Positions 24,061 through 33,781 of a stretch of DNA of 64,000 nucleotides are shown here, piece after piece. The position numbers and the translations under genes are program-made. The DNA comes from Adiantum capillus-veneris. Lineage: Eukaryota > Streptophyta > Polypodiopsida > Polypodiales > Pteridaceae. Location of the stretch: positions 86,560,525 to 86,624,524 of the forward strand of contig CM043958.1 of assembly GCA_014529385.2 (NCBI GenBank), given 5' to 3'. The notes beneath the pieces were generated by a model, which ran no database searches, had not been told where the DNA came from, and saw only the letters and a program-made list of their open reading frames with translations. Numbering within the stretch: the first letter of the stretch is position 1; each line of letters starts with the position of its first letter.

Positions 24061-24142
24061 GACTATCCTGTCCTCAGGGCATGTCACTTCCCTTTACTCT
24101 TTCTGCCAACCCTAGTTCACCGCATCACTCCCAAGTGGGATT

Positions 24143-24372
24143 TGTTACCATATACATGTGGTAGTGATGTGTGTGAAGACACTAGGACCACTGGACATTT
24201 TTTTTCCTCTTTAGGAGGGTTTTTTCCCCATGCATTGTATATATGCCCATCACTCTAGTGTTAACTATCTTTCCATTGCACACTAGTAAGTAACACACTC
24301 TCTATTGTGTGCCTTGAGCTTCCTTCGTCTTGTCCAAGTTGTGTGTGTTTCCCTACAACCCTAATTCCAACA
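24143..24372 (+). repeat. Copia-E 3' LTR
   Basis: TGTTACC start and AACA end, 230 bp; preceded by the polypurine tract and followed by the target duplication CTCTT. Confidence 0.9.
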
Positions 24373-24448
24373 CTCTTACACATTAAAAAAAAAGACCCAA
24401 GGACCAATGACCATGACCTCGGGGGCTTATTTGGACCTCTCTAGGTCC

Positions 24449-24504
<56 letters not shown>

Positions 24505-24550
24505 ACCACCACCACCACCACCACCACCACCACCACCACCACCACCACCA
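24449..24550. repeat. Compound microsatellite (CT)n(CA)n(CCA)n
   Basis: Three simple repeats follow each other without a gap: CT to about 24468, CA to about 24500, CCA to 24550. The proline- and threonine-rich open frames across it are artefacts of the repeat. Confidence 0.95.
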
Positions 24551-26040
24551 TTAGTAGCATGGGGCAAATCTAGCATGGAGAAGATCAATAGAATCAACCA
24601 TGGCTGCCATTGTATATGGGTGAAAGCATGAAAAGGTGGTCATGAAGTAGTGTCTTTGACACTACCTTGTACACATATGAACACTCAACTTAATGTTTAA
24701 ACTAGAGATGTACATGATGTGCCACATATGAGGAGAAAGCTCTTGATGAGAGGAATGTACACATGTAATCTCCGATAGTTTTTAATCTTTTTCAAGAATA
24801 TTTTACCATGTGACCATTTTTCTTGAAAGTACTTGGAAGGTAGAAAATAATGACCACCATTTCATGCTTTTGCCCATATACCTTCATATTTTTGCAACTC
24901 TCTACCATTGGTCATCTTTTTCCCTTTTCTCCTTCTCATACACACATCTACAATGCTCTAAAGTCTTCTAATTTATTCCACTTGTGATAAAGCGGACAAA
25001 AGGATGCAATTAGTGGAAGATCAACCAATTCAAATGGATTCCAAGCACCGAATGAAAAAGACGAGGGCGGTCATTCTTCATTTCCTCGACACTGACAAAC
25101 AAGAGAGAGTGTAATTCTATCTGATTTCTTGCTAATTTTTCATTTTACACAACCTATTATTGTACATTTCCATTTTCTATTATGTAAAAATACTAACTAG
25201 ATTTCTAACCTACTAATTTCAAATCTAGCCCTACCACCTATCTCCTCAACTACATCATATTACTTCTAAGAAAATCTTTGTTATGTGTAATTAAAAGTGA
25301 TTATGCAAATTATAATCTCTCCAAAAGCCTATAAAAAGAGGTCCTCTCTTTTTAATGAAACACATGAGAAGAAGAAGTGAGAAGTGTAGAGAAGGAGAGT
25401 GTGAGAGGAGAAGAAGAAGTGAGAAGTGTAGAGAAGGAGTGTGTGAGATGCTTTGTGCAAGAATGCTTGCATTATGTGATGCTAGCTTGTGAGAGCAAAT
25501 AGTAATACCCTTTGCCTAATGCTTGCTAAATCCACTAATGCAAAGTGCTTTGCATAGTGCATGCCAAAGAGAAGAGAGGAGCGGAATTGAAGGTTGCTTC
25601 TACAATTGTATGCTCACATTGGTGGTCTCATCAAAGAAGAGGTGGTTTTGGGCTCCGCGTCTTGATGGTTTTTCTTCGTCTTGTGTTTGCTAAACATCAT
25701 GGAATTTTCACAAGTATAAGTGCTTCAAGCGTCTTGTTGTTTTGTTGGTTGTTTGATTCATGCTTTGTGTGTGTAGCTCTTTCCTCGAGTAAGCCATTGT
25801 AAGAGGGTTGCAAGGTGGAGAGGGCTCCCTTGGCTTTAAGATAATGCATGGGGTGACTAGGTTTTGAGTGTGTGTTTTATGTTGAATGGGACCTAAATTC
25901 TAACTGTTGTGGTGCCAATTTTGTTTAGCCTATGTGTTGTGGTTTTGTTTTAGTTGAGGTGCTCATATCACTCATCCGTTTTCTTGAAGCATTGAGTATG
26001 CATGCTTGAAGGTTGTCATGGCATTGGCTAAGAAACATGG

Positions 26041-26043
<3 letters not shown>
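24551..26043. other. No gene recognised; LTR-like promoter region possible
   Basis: A CTATAAAAAGAGG TATA-like motif is at 25330-25342. It is followed by a tandem pair of a 40-45 bp AGAAGAAGAAGTGAG unit at 25366-25447. That arrangement is often seen in LTRs, but I cannot find ends or a partner. No protein domain is seen. Confidence 0.4.

Positions 26044-26122
<79 letters not shown>
26044..26122. repeat. (CT)n microsatellite, about 39 units
   Basis: Uninterrupted CT tract. Serine-leucine and arginine-glutamate open frames across it are repeat artefacts. Confidence 0.95.
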
Positions 26123-26124
<2 letters not shown>

Positions 26125-26336
26125 CATCCTCGCTTACATCCTAGTTCGTGATACAAAAAAACTAGGTGGTGTCCCTATATATTTTTTTGAATTTTGTGTG
26201 TGGTATTTGGGTGTGTTGTTGTGTTTGGGGTCTATGTGTTGTGTTTGTGTTAGACCCTCAACCCCCTATGAGCAACATGGGAGCCTTGAGCCGTGTCTGG
26301 ATGCCACTTCTCTTGTCGCTTGCCTCGAACTGCCTT

Positions 26337-27616
26337 AGTGCTTTGTGTGAGCATGAAAAACTAGGTTCCTTGCAACTGCCAATGCGCTCTGACTGTTAGT
26401 GTAGATAGTGTTGGCACTCTCCTGTCCAACACCCAAATCAGTCATAAGGCGTTCGAGCCATACACACTCAACCGTAGATGTGAATACTACCCTATATTCA
26501 GTCTCACAACTAGAAGTGGCCACGATAGGTTGCTTCTTGCTCAACCATGATAATACATGAACTACTGAGCATAAAACAAAAGCACTTGGGGACACTCGTG
26601 TGTCAAAACAACCAGCCCAATCTGAGTCTAAAAAAGCATGTAAATATGGCGGCAATGATCTCCCCTTGGAATAAAACAAGCCAAGATGCAAAGTGCCAAT
26701 CAAGTAGCAGAAAATACTCTTAACAACTTGCCAATGCTTACTCAACCGTAGATGTGAAGACTACCCCTGTACTCAGCCTCACAACTGGAAGTGGCCACAA
26801 TAGGTTGCTTCTTGCTCAACCATGATATACATGAACTACTGAGCATAAAACAAAACCACATGTGGACACTCGTGTGTCAAAACAACCAGCCCAATTTGAG
26901 TCTGAAAAAGCATGTAAATATGGTGGCAATGATCTCCCCTTGGAATAAAACAAGCCAAGATGAAAAGTGCCAATCAAGTAGCAAAAAATACTCTTAACAA
27001 CTTGCCAATGCTTAGACCTTGGGCTATGCATAAATTTGCTGACCTGTGAGACTGCAAGCTGAATATCCGGCCTTGTGTTGCAAACATAAATAAGGTAGCC
27101 AACAACAATTTGGTAAAGAGTGACATCGGCAGGATCACCAGCATCATGAAGACTCAAATTCAAACCTATTTCCGTGGGAGTGGCAATAGGTTTGCATTTC
27201 TCAAACCCAAACTTACATAACAATGTCTCTATGTAACTTGTTTGACACTAGGCAATACCACCATCACACTGTTTAAATTGTATACCCAAGTAATGATGTA
27301 ACAGTCCTAGAACTTTCATCTTGAAAGTAGCAAATCATCCACATAGAGAACGACAATGAGAAGTACATCAGCCTCACGCTATACATACAATGTGCTTTTT
27401 GTTGGACTGTTACAAAAGCCTTGTTTGACCAAATGAGTGTCAGCCTTCTCATACCAAGCATGAGGAGATTGCTTCAACCCATACAAAGCTTTCTTACATT
27501 TGCACACTTTATCTTCCCGCCCTTTAATGACAAAACCGCGAGGCTGCGTTACACAAACTTCCTCAAATATGTCACCATTCAAGAAATCAGTAACAACCCC
27601 ACCAAAATGAGCTGCT
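26337..27616 (-). pseudogene. Copia-D, 3' part: reverse transcriptase end and RNase H
   Basis: On the minus strand the copia reverse transcriptase is readable from 27616 (DFLNGDIFEEV near 27590-27555), with KKALYGLKQSPHAWYE near 27500-27450 and YVDD at 27345-27334. About 70 bp directly after YVDD are deleted compared with Copia-E. RNase H follows (DSDWAGCFDTRV, ATSSCETEYR, TIYTNSQSALAVARN) and the fragment ends at AHTKH near 26337. A 274-bp part of the RNase H region is tandemly duplicated. The other half of the element is at 43649-43975; Gypsy-C sits between the halves. Confidence 0.85.
26467..27014 (-). repeat. Tandem duplication, 274-bp unit, in Copia-D RNase H
   Basis: Unit 1 is 26467-26740 and unit 2 is 26741-27014; both start CTCAACCGTAGATGTGAA and end CCAATGCTTA. 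They differ at about a dozen positions. The duplication repeats codons of the connection/RNase H region, so it happened after the element was dead or killed it. Confidence 0.9.
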
Positions 27617-27739
27617 TGAAAGGGCAGTGGTAATGCGTGTGCTAGTCTCCACCCAACCGTGCTATCTTATAGCCTTCCCCTAGCGTACACAATTTCCGGC
27701 CATGCCGGTGGCCTTGCCCATAGGACCCATGTCCTTACA
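27617..27739 (-). repeat. Gypsy-C 3' LTR
   Basis: It is 123 bp long, with TG and CA ends on the minus strand. A C11 run at 27743-27753, read as G on the minus strand, forms the polypurine tract next to it. Confidence 0.88.
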
Positions 27740-27903
27740 TTACCCCCCCCCCCTCTTGGAGAATCGTTTTCGTCCTTGAAAACGAACGTAGAAAATGTTT
27801 CTTAAGTGCGGAGACATTCTCCCATGTAGAACCTTCTTCAGGTCTATCTAGCCATTTTACCAACACCTGTCGTCTGACATGATGTCTGGTGCAAAGCTCA
27901 TGA
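27740..27903 (-). pseudogene. Gypsy-C chromodomain (C-terminus of integrase)
   Basis: The minus-strand frame reads RRQVLVKWLDRPEEGSTWEN near 27880-27810, a chromodomain with the aromatic W and the E-xx-TWE block. Chromodomains at this place guide chromovirus integration to marked chromatin. The rest of the integrase lies at 38048-39450; Copia-A separates the two. The frame runs on into the Copia-A LTR, which is not part of the gene. Confidence 0.85.
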
Positions 27904-28095
27904 TGTTGGGGTATAAAGCCCAATGTGGTCGCCCAGGTAAGTGGGTGGGCCGCCAGGTATGTACACATATTCTTTTGTAAAAACCTAATAAGAACTCACT
28001 ATGCTCTACACATTACAGTAGAGCGAGTTCACCATATCGTCGCGCTCTTCTTCTCGCACTCTCTCTCGCATCGCACTTCCGCTAGTACTCCTTCA
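27904..28095 (+). repeat. Copia-A 5' LTR
   Basis: 192 bp, TG to CA. A TATAAAG motif is at 27911-27917, very near the left end. Confidence 0.92.
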
Positions 28096-28097
28096 AC

Positions 28098-28111
28098 TGG
28101 TATTAGAGCTC
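28098..28111 (+). promoter_or_regulatory. Copia-A primer binding site
   Basis: TGGTATTAGAGCTC two bases after the 5' LTR. It differs at one base from the usual TGGTATCAGAGC of plant copia elements. Confidence 0.82.
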
Positions 28112-29180
28112 AGATCGAGGCTCGGGGCAGCATTTGCAGGTAGCCAGAGTCACCTGCTCAGATTGGAGTGAGATTCCACAGGCGAAGACACGACCCCAAA
28201 TCCTGTGGGAAAGCCCGAAGGGCTTGGTGTTCTCAAAATTTCATTCAAAGGTCATCTTGGCCACCGTTCGGCTTCGACAAAGGTCTGCGCAGGCCATTTT
28301 CGACTACGTGGTCTCGGCGGGTGCAGATCTGACTCTGCAATTTTGGGGTTTCGGCCTACAACTGCAAGTGCTGAGGATATCTACACTTCCAGAGTGCTGA
28401 TTTGTGGCTATCTACACAACGAAGAACGGCTTACAGTTCTTGGAGGCGTGTCACATACGACACGAGCGCACCTACACACAGACTGTAGGCGACATCCACC
28501 CGTTCATTAGGTAGCTTGTGTTTGCTGCTTGATATTCCAGATTTCATTCTGACATTGCAGGTACTTCCACATGGGATGTATTGTCAGAGATGATGTATGT
28601 CTGTTGAGGGTTTGCTGGCTGTGAGTCACGCAGCAAACAACCGCCGCAGCGAATACAACATACAGTGGGAAATTTGTGGATGTATGACTTTGTGGAAAGT
28701 CTATGTACTGTCAGATTTACTGCAGCCTTTGTTGAGGGTCGAGTGAGGTTTTATTGAGCTGGGGGATTCTCGAATGTTGAGATCCTTTCGGTGATACAGG
28801 TCTTGGAGCGATCCCTCGAGCACCCTTAGATAGGCAGCTAGGATGTATTGACTGTGAGTTAGACAGTTGGGATTGCATCTTTGCTTTACTGCTGTTGAGG
28901 CATTGTCGCAGTCTATGCTTACAGGACAGTGAGAGACAGTACAGGTGCAGGACAGGTTTACCCACAGCTTACAGTGTTAGAGAGACAGTGGTTTTTTGAG
29001 CTGTTTTTGGTCTGTTTTTTGAGTACACCAGAGCCATTTTACAAAGGAGACTCTGCCGAAATTTCTGCAGAATCTGAAGCTTTATTGGTTCATTTGACAG
29101 GTTGATATTGGTTCAGAGGTCAGTTTACAGGAGAAACTTTGACGAATTTTTCCCAGGAAAGTAAACTACTGTGAAGCGTA
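28112..29180 (+). other. Copia-A leader (untranslated)
   Basis: About 1.07 kb between primer site and the Copia-B insertion, with no domain in any frame. The gag start codon of Copia-A is at 33782, so the original leader was close to 1.1 kb. That is long for a copia element with 192-bp LTRs. The last five bases, GCGTA, are the left copy of the Copia-B target duplication. Confidence 0.65.
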
Positions 29181-29326
29181 TGTTAAGTATGGAGCCTGAT
29201 TTACCCTTGTAATTTTCTGTGGTAAAAGCGCACATTTGTAAGGCCCCCATTATGAGGAGAAGCCATCGTGCGTGAAGGAAAATCACTCACTGGAAACCAA
29301 AATTTTCACGGACAAGAATCAGGGGC
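29181..29326 (+). repeat. Copia-B 5' LTR, truncated
   Basis: It equals the first 146 bp of the 742-bp LTR at 33032-33773. Right after the break CTTCTACGAG occurs at 29326-29335 and again at 29395-29404. Two and a third copies of a 21-bp unit (GATGAAGACCACGTAGGACTT) lie between, which looks like filler DNA at a repaired break. Confidence 0.88.
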
Positions 29327-29353
29327 TTCTACGAGATGAAGACCACGTAGGAC

Positions 29354-32300
29354 TTGATGAAGACCACGGAGGACTTGATGAAGTCACTTGACGACTTCTA
29401 CGAGAAACCATCGGCATCCAATAAGGTATTTCTTATGAAGCGCTTGTTCAATCTAAAGATGGCAGAGAATGGTTCAGTTGCAGAACACCTAAATGACTTT
29501 AACACAAACATAAGTCAACTTCGATCAGTGAAAATCAATTTCGATGACGAAGTGCGAGCGCTCCTTATACTATCATCTCTACCGGATAGTTGGGACAGCC
29601 TTGCGATGGCTGTAAGTAATTCTATCTCTGGCACAAATACTCTTAAGTTTGATGATGTTGTGGGTGTTCTCCCAAGCGAGGAAATGCGAAGGAGAAGCAC
29701 ATGAGAATCATCAAGTGCTGCACTATGAGTGGAAACAAGAGGAAGGCCTAAGGAGAGGTTCAAAAACCAAAAGGGTCGTGATCGCTCAAGGCGGAGCAAG
29801 TCACGCACAAAGTCAATTCTTGAATGTTGGAACTGCGGCAAGAAGGGCCACGTCAAGAAGGATTGCTGGTCCAAGAAGAAGAAGGAGACAGAGTCTCAAG
29901 ACAACAAGCCAACATTGGAGGCCAATGTGGCAGGTAAAGTAGAGCAAGATGCTCTAATTCTCTCATTAGACAATGTGTCTAATTCCTGGATAGTAGATTT
30001 CGGGGCTTCATTCCATGCGACACCACACAAGCAACATTTCCAAGACTACACCAAAGGTAATTTTGGGTATGTATACTTGGGAGATGATGAAGCTTGTGAG
30101 ATTGTCGGCAAAGGTACAGTTTCTGTTAAAACTGCTAACGGAAATGAATGGAAGCTTAAAGATGTTAGGCATGTTCCTTCTCTTCGCAAAAATTTGATCT
30201 CTACAGGACAATTGGATGATGAAGGTCACAACATTGCATTCGGAAACAAACGGTGGAAGATCTCAAAGGGATCTTTGGTGGTTGCCAAGGGAGAAAAAGT
30301 CGGTACACTTTCCTTGTGTACTGTTAGCACGCAACCTTCAACTTGTGCAGCAACTACAAAAGTTGACAGTGCGGTGTGGCACTACCGACTTGGGCATATG
30401 AGTGCCAAAGGAATGCAAATCCTTCAAACAAAGAAGCTTCTACTAGGTTTGAAAGAAGTGGACTTAGAGTTCTGTGAAGATTGTGTTTATGGTAAACAAA
30501 AGAGGATAAAATTTCAAAAATCAGGAAATGAAAGAAAAAATAAAAAACTTGAGTTGGTTCATTCTGATGTTTGGGGTCCTGCAAGTACACCGTCACTTGG
30601 TGGCTCATTGTACTATGTAACATTCATAGACGATGCGACTAGAAAAACATGGGTTTATGTCACGAAGAATAAATCCGATGTATTTTCCATATTTCAAAGG
30701 TGGAAAGCCTTTGTGGAGAATGAAACAGGTACCAAGGTTAAATGCCTCAGATCCGACAATGGAGGCGAATATTGCAGCCAAGCTTTTGAAAGCTTTTGTG
30801 CTAGCAATGGCATTCAGAGGCAAAGGACAACCCCAAGGACACCTCAATAAAATGGGATTTCGGAAAGGATGAACAGGACAATCATGGAACGAGAACGAAT
30901 CATGCGGCTACATGCAGGCCTACCGCTTGAGCTTTGGGCGGAAGCTGTAAGTACGTCTGTGTACTTAATCAATCGGTCACCCTCAACGGCATTGGATGGG
31001 GGAGTTCCAAAAGAGGCATGGACAGGTAAACCGGTGAATTATGCATTTCTCAAAGTGTTTGGGTGTGAGGCTTTCATGCACATAGATAGAAGCCTAAGAT
31101 CAAAGCTAGATGCAAAGTCCAAAAAGTGTTTCTTCATTGGCTATGGAGAAGGAGACTTTGGGTATCGCCTATGGAATCCTGAAGATGGTAAAATCTTAAG
31201 GAGTAGGGATGTAATTTTTAACGAACAAAATATGTACAAAGATTACTTGGAAAGAAAACAAACAAAAGAAACAGGTGATGAGTACATGGAGCTTGAGGAC
31301 GGTGAAGACTCAAGGACTGCAAACGGTGACAATGTGCAACAACGTCAACCAAATGAGGAGCCTCAACCTATTCCCCGAAGATCTACAAGAGCAAGTAGAC
31401 CTCCAGAAAGGTTTGTTCCTTCCTTCAACCATCTCTTGATCTCAGATTCTGGAGAGCTGGCATACGAAGAAGCTATGCAACATGAATCCAAAGAAGAATG
31501 GACGAAGATCATGCAATGGGAGTTGGTTGAGTTGCCTAAAGGTAAGCGGGCACTTCAAAACAAATGGGTGTACAAGCTGAAGGAAGAAGAAGGTGGGAAG
31601 AAAAGGTACAAGTCTAGGCTTGTGGTAAAAGGGTTTTCTCAAAAGAAAGGTATTGACTTCAATGAAATATTTTCTCCTGTTGTAAAAATGAACTCAATTA
31701 GGCTTGTCTTAAGCCTTGTGGCTGCTCATGATTTAAATCTCGAGCAAATGGATGTAAATACGGCATTCCCTCACGGTGACTTAGAGGAGGAAATCTACAT
31801 GCTTCAACCAAAGGGGTATGAAGTAAAAGGTAAGGAGAAAATGGTTTGCAGATTAAAGAAGAGCTTGTATGGTTTACAGCAAGCATCAAGACAATGGTAC
31901 TTGAAGTTTGATCGATGGATGTTGGATCATGGATTCACAAGATGCAACTCGGATCACTGCGTCTACACGAAGAATTTGGGAGATGGGAAATTCATCATCC
32001 TAATGTTGTATGTTGATGACATGTTGATTGCAAGTGCTAACATGCAGGACATCAAAGACCTAAAAGAGGAGCTGTCCAAATCTTTTTCAATGAAATATTT
32101 AGGTGCTGCAAAGAGGATACTTGGTATGAAAATATCAAGGAACAGGACAAAGAAGACAATAAAGCTATCTCAAGAAGATTACATCAAGAAGGTACTAGAA
32201 AGGTTTGCAATGCAAAATGCAAAACCAGTTTCTACACCTTTGGCTGGTCATTTTAAACTAACGAAGGATATGTGTCCAAAGACACAAAAGAAGATAGCCT

Positions 32301-32971
32301 ATATGTCTAAAGTTCCATATGCTGCAGCGGTAGGTTCTCTAATGTATGCTATGGTCTGGACAAGGCCAGACATTGCACATGCAGTGGGAGTTGTGAGTAG
32401 GTTCATGGACAACCCAGGTAAAGAGCATTGGCAAGCTATGAAGTGGATACTTAGGTATCTAAAAGGGACAACAACAAATGCTTTGTATTTTGGAGGAACT
32501 GATATTTTTCTAGAAGGGTATGCTGATGCAGATATGGCAGGTGACAAAGATACTCGAAGGAGCACTACTGGCTATGTGTTCACGGTTGGAGGCACAACAG
32601 TAAGCTGGGCTTCAAAGCTGCAGAAAGTGGTTTCACTTTCTACCACGGAAGCAGAGTATGTAGCAATGACGGAGGCAAGCAAAGAAATTCTGTGGCTTCA
32701 CAGATTCTTAGAAGAGCTTGGATTCAAACAAGACAATTGTGTCTTGTACAGTGATAGCCAAAGCGCTATCCATCTTGCGAAGAACTCAGCCTTTCATTCA
32801 AGGACAAAGCACATTGAGGTGAGATATCACTTCATACGCACTCTTTTGGAAGAGGGACAACTAAAGCTAGGAAAGGTGCATACAAGTGAAAATCCTGCAG
32901 ACATGTTTACAAAGGTGGTCAACAAGGAGAAGTTGAGTTTTTGCTTATCTTCAATCGGCATTCAAGGATAA
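29354..32971 (+). pseudogene. Copia-B gag-pol polyprotein (Tork/Tnt1-like)
   Basis: One reading frame runs from 29354 to 32971, broken only by TGA at 29702-29704, TGA at 29726-29728 and TAA at 30848-30850. Each stop is one transition away from CGA or CAA. Domains in order: gag 29400-29700; knuckle CWNCGKKGHVKKDC 29825-29866; protease with Asp-Phe-Gly at 29996-30004 in place of Asp-Ser-Gly; GAG-pre-integrase 30370-30500; integrase core with SDVWGP, SDNGGEY and SERMN. Reverse transcriptase spans 31540-32300 with YVDD at 32009-32020, and RNase H 32510-32900. The TAA lies a few codons before the integrase Glu. The gag N-terminus is missing. Integrase and linker wording resemble Tnt1/Tork elements. 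Confidence 0.92.
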
Positions 32972-33020
32972 GAAGCCAGAATGGAAAGCAGTCACAGGTT
33001 TGGTTTGGAGATCAGTCTCC

Positions 33021-33031
33021 AAGTGGGAGAT
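33021..33031 (+). other. Copia-B polypurine tract
   Basis: AAGTGGGAGAT directly before the 3' LTR, the plus-strand primer site of reverse transcription. Confidence 0.8.
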
Positions 33032-33773
33032 TGTTAAGTATGGAGCTTGATTTACCCTTGTAATTTTGTGTGGTAAAAGCGCACATTTGTAAGGCCCCCA
33101 TTATGAGGAGAAGCCATCGTGTGTGAAGGACAATCACTCACCGGAAACCAAAATTTTCACGGACAAGAATCAGGGGCAACTTTAGAGGCCTCGGGGGCGG
33201 AGGCCCCGAGACTTTTTTTTCGCCGGAATATTATGGAGGGCCGGCGGCCGAAAAGTGGTCGGAAAACAACCGGTCGATTGGCCGATGGCCGGTGGTCGGA
33301 AGTCAATGGCCGGTGGCCGGTGGCCGAATTCAAAAGCGGACTTGTCTTCTCAAGGGCGGCCACACATGGGCGGATTGGAGGGTCCGATTTGGACTTATTC
33401 GCACAAGGGCGGCTACACACGGCTGCCTCTCATAAGAGAGGGCAGCCCTTTTGGCCTATAAAAGGAGGCCATTTCTACACAAATTTCATAGTGTGAAGTT
33501 GATGCAACAAGGTGAGTGTGAGGTGGTGAGAGTGAAGCAAGGCGGGAGCTCTATCAAGGGTTTAATCCCTTTGTAAACTACTTCTTCTTTTGAAGTGCTA
33601 AAGCCATTGAGTGGCTGCTTTCCCGTGGATGTAGCCCACATTGGGTGAACCACGTATATCGTGTGTATTCTCTCTCTCTCTCTCTACTCTATAATCTCTT
33701 GTGTGTGAAATCTATCTCTCTCCATTAAGTAATCTACTCAAAAATCAATTTAGCTACGTCTTATTTCCTAACA
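33032..33773 (+). repeat. Copia-B 3' LTR (742 bp)
   Basis: TGTTAAG to CTAACA. A TATA box (TATAAAA) is at 33457-33463 after a GC-rich, GGCCGGTGG-repeated stretch (33230-33345). A stem-loop candidate, CGTGG at 33624-33628 with CCACG at 33650-33654 and an inner CCCA/TGGG pair, lies downstream of the TATA box. Such a GTGG...CCAC block is a recurrent feature of plant copia LTRs. A short (CT)n follows near 33670-33685. Confidence 0.9.
33457..33463 (+). promoter_or_regulatory. TATA box of the Copia-B LTR promoter
   Basis: CCTATAAAAGG lies in the middle of the LTR, the expected place for the promoter that drives the element RNA. Since the 5' LTR lacks this part, transcription from here would run into Copia-A gag. 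Confidence 0.7.
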
Positions 33774-33781
33774 GCGTAGCT

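Larger units (their letters stand above)
20693..24372 (+). mobile_element. Copia-E: copia deletion derivative with both LTRs
   Basis: The 5' LTR is 20693-20918, the primer site TGGTATCAGAGC starts at 20921, the polypurine tract AAGTGGGATTT is near 24132-24142, and the 3' LTR is 24143-24372. The host sequence CTCTT stands at 20688-20692 and again at 24373-24377, a perfect 5-bp target duplication. Gag, reverse transcriptase and RNase H are readable. The protease active site and the integrase catalytic core are missing, giving a 3.68-kb element instead of about 5 kb. The LTRs differ at roughly 20 positions by eye, so the insertion is old. Confidence 0.9.
29181..33773 (+). mobile_element. Copia-B: copia element with truncated 5' LTR, inserted in Copia-A
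   Basis: The left end TGTTAAGTATGG at 29181 matches the start of the full LTR at 33032. The right end is CCTAACA at 33773. The host bases GCGTA stand at 29176-29180 and 33774-33778, a perfect 5-bp target duplication, so both outer ends are original. The first 146 bp of the 5' LTR remain (5 differences to the 3' LTR by eye). The rest of that LTR, the primer site, the leader and the gag start are deleted. The polyprotein is otherwise complete but has three in-frame stops. Confidence 0.92.

Noticed and set aside
26006-26125. Open frames of serine-leucine or arginine-glutamate repeats
   Set aside because: They are translations of the (CT)n microsatellite. The same applies to 10439-10486 and 62845-62941.
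28134-28510. Open frames in the Copia-A leader
   Set aside because: No domain; they stand between primer site and gag start, where copia elements have untranslated leader.
33119-33496. Open frame of 125 codons with Gly/Arg-rich sequence
   Set aside because: It lies wholly in the Copia-B 3' LTR and crosses the GGCCGGTGG-repeat part and the TATA box; it is not a gene.
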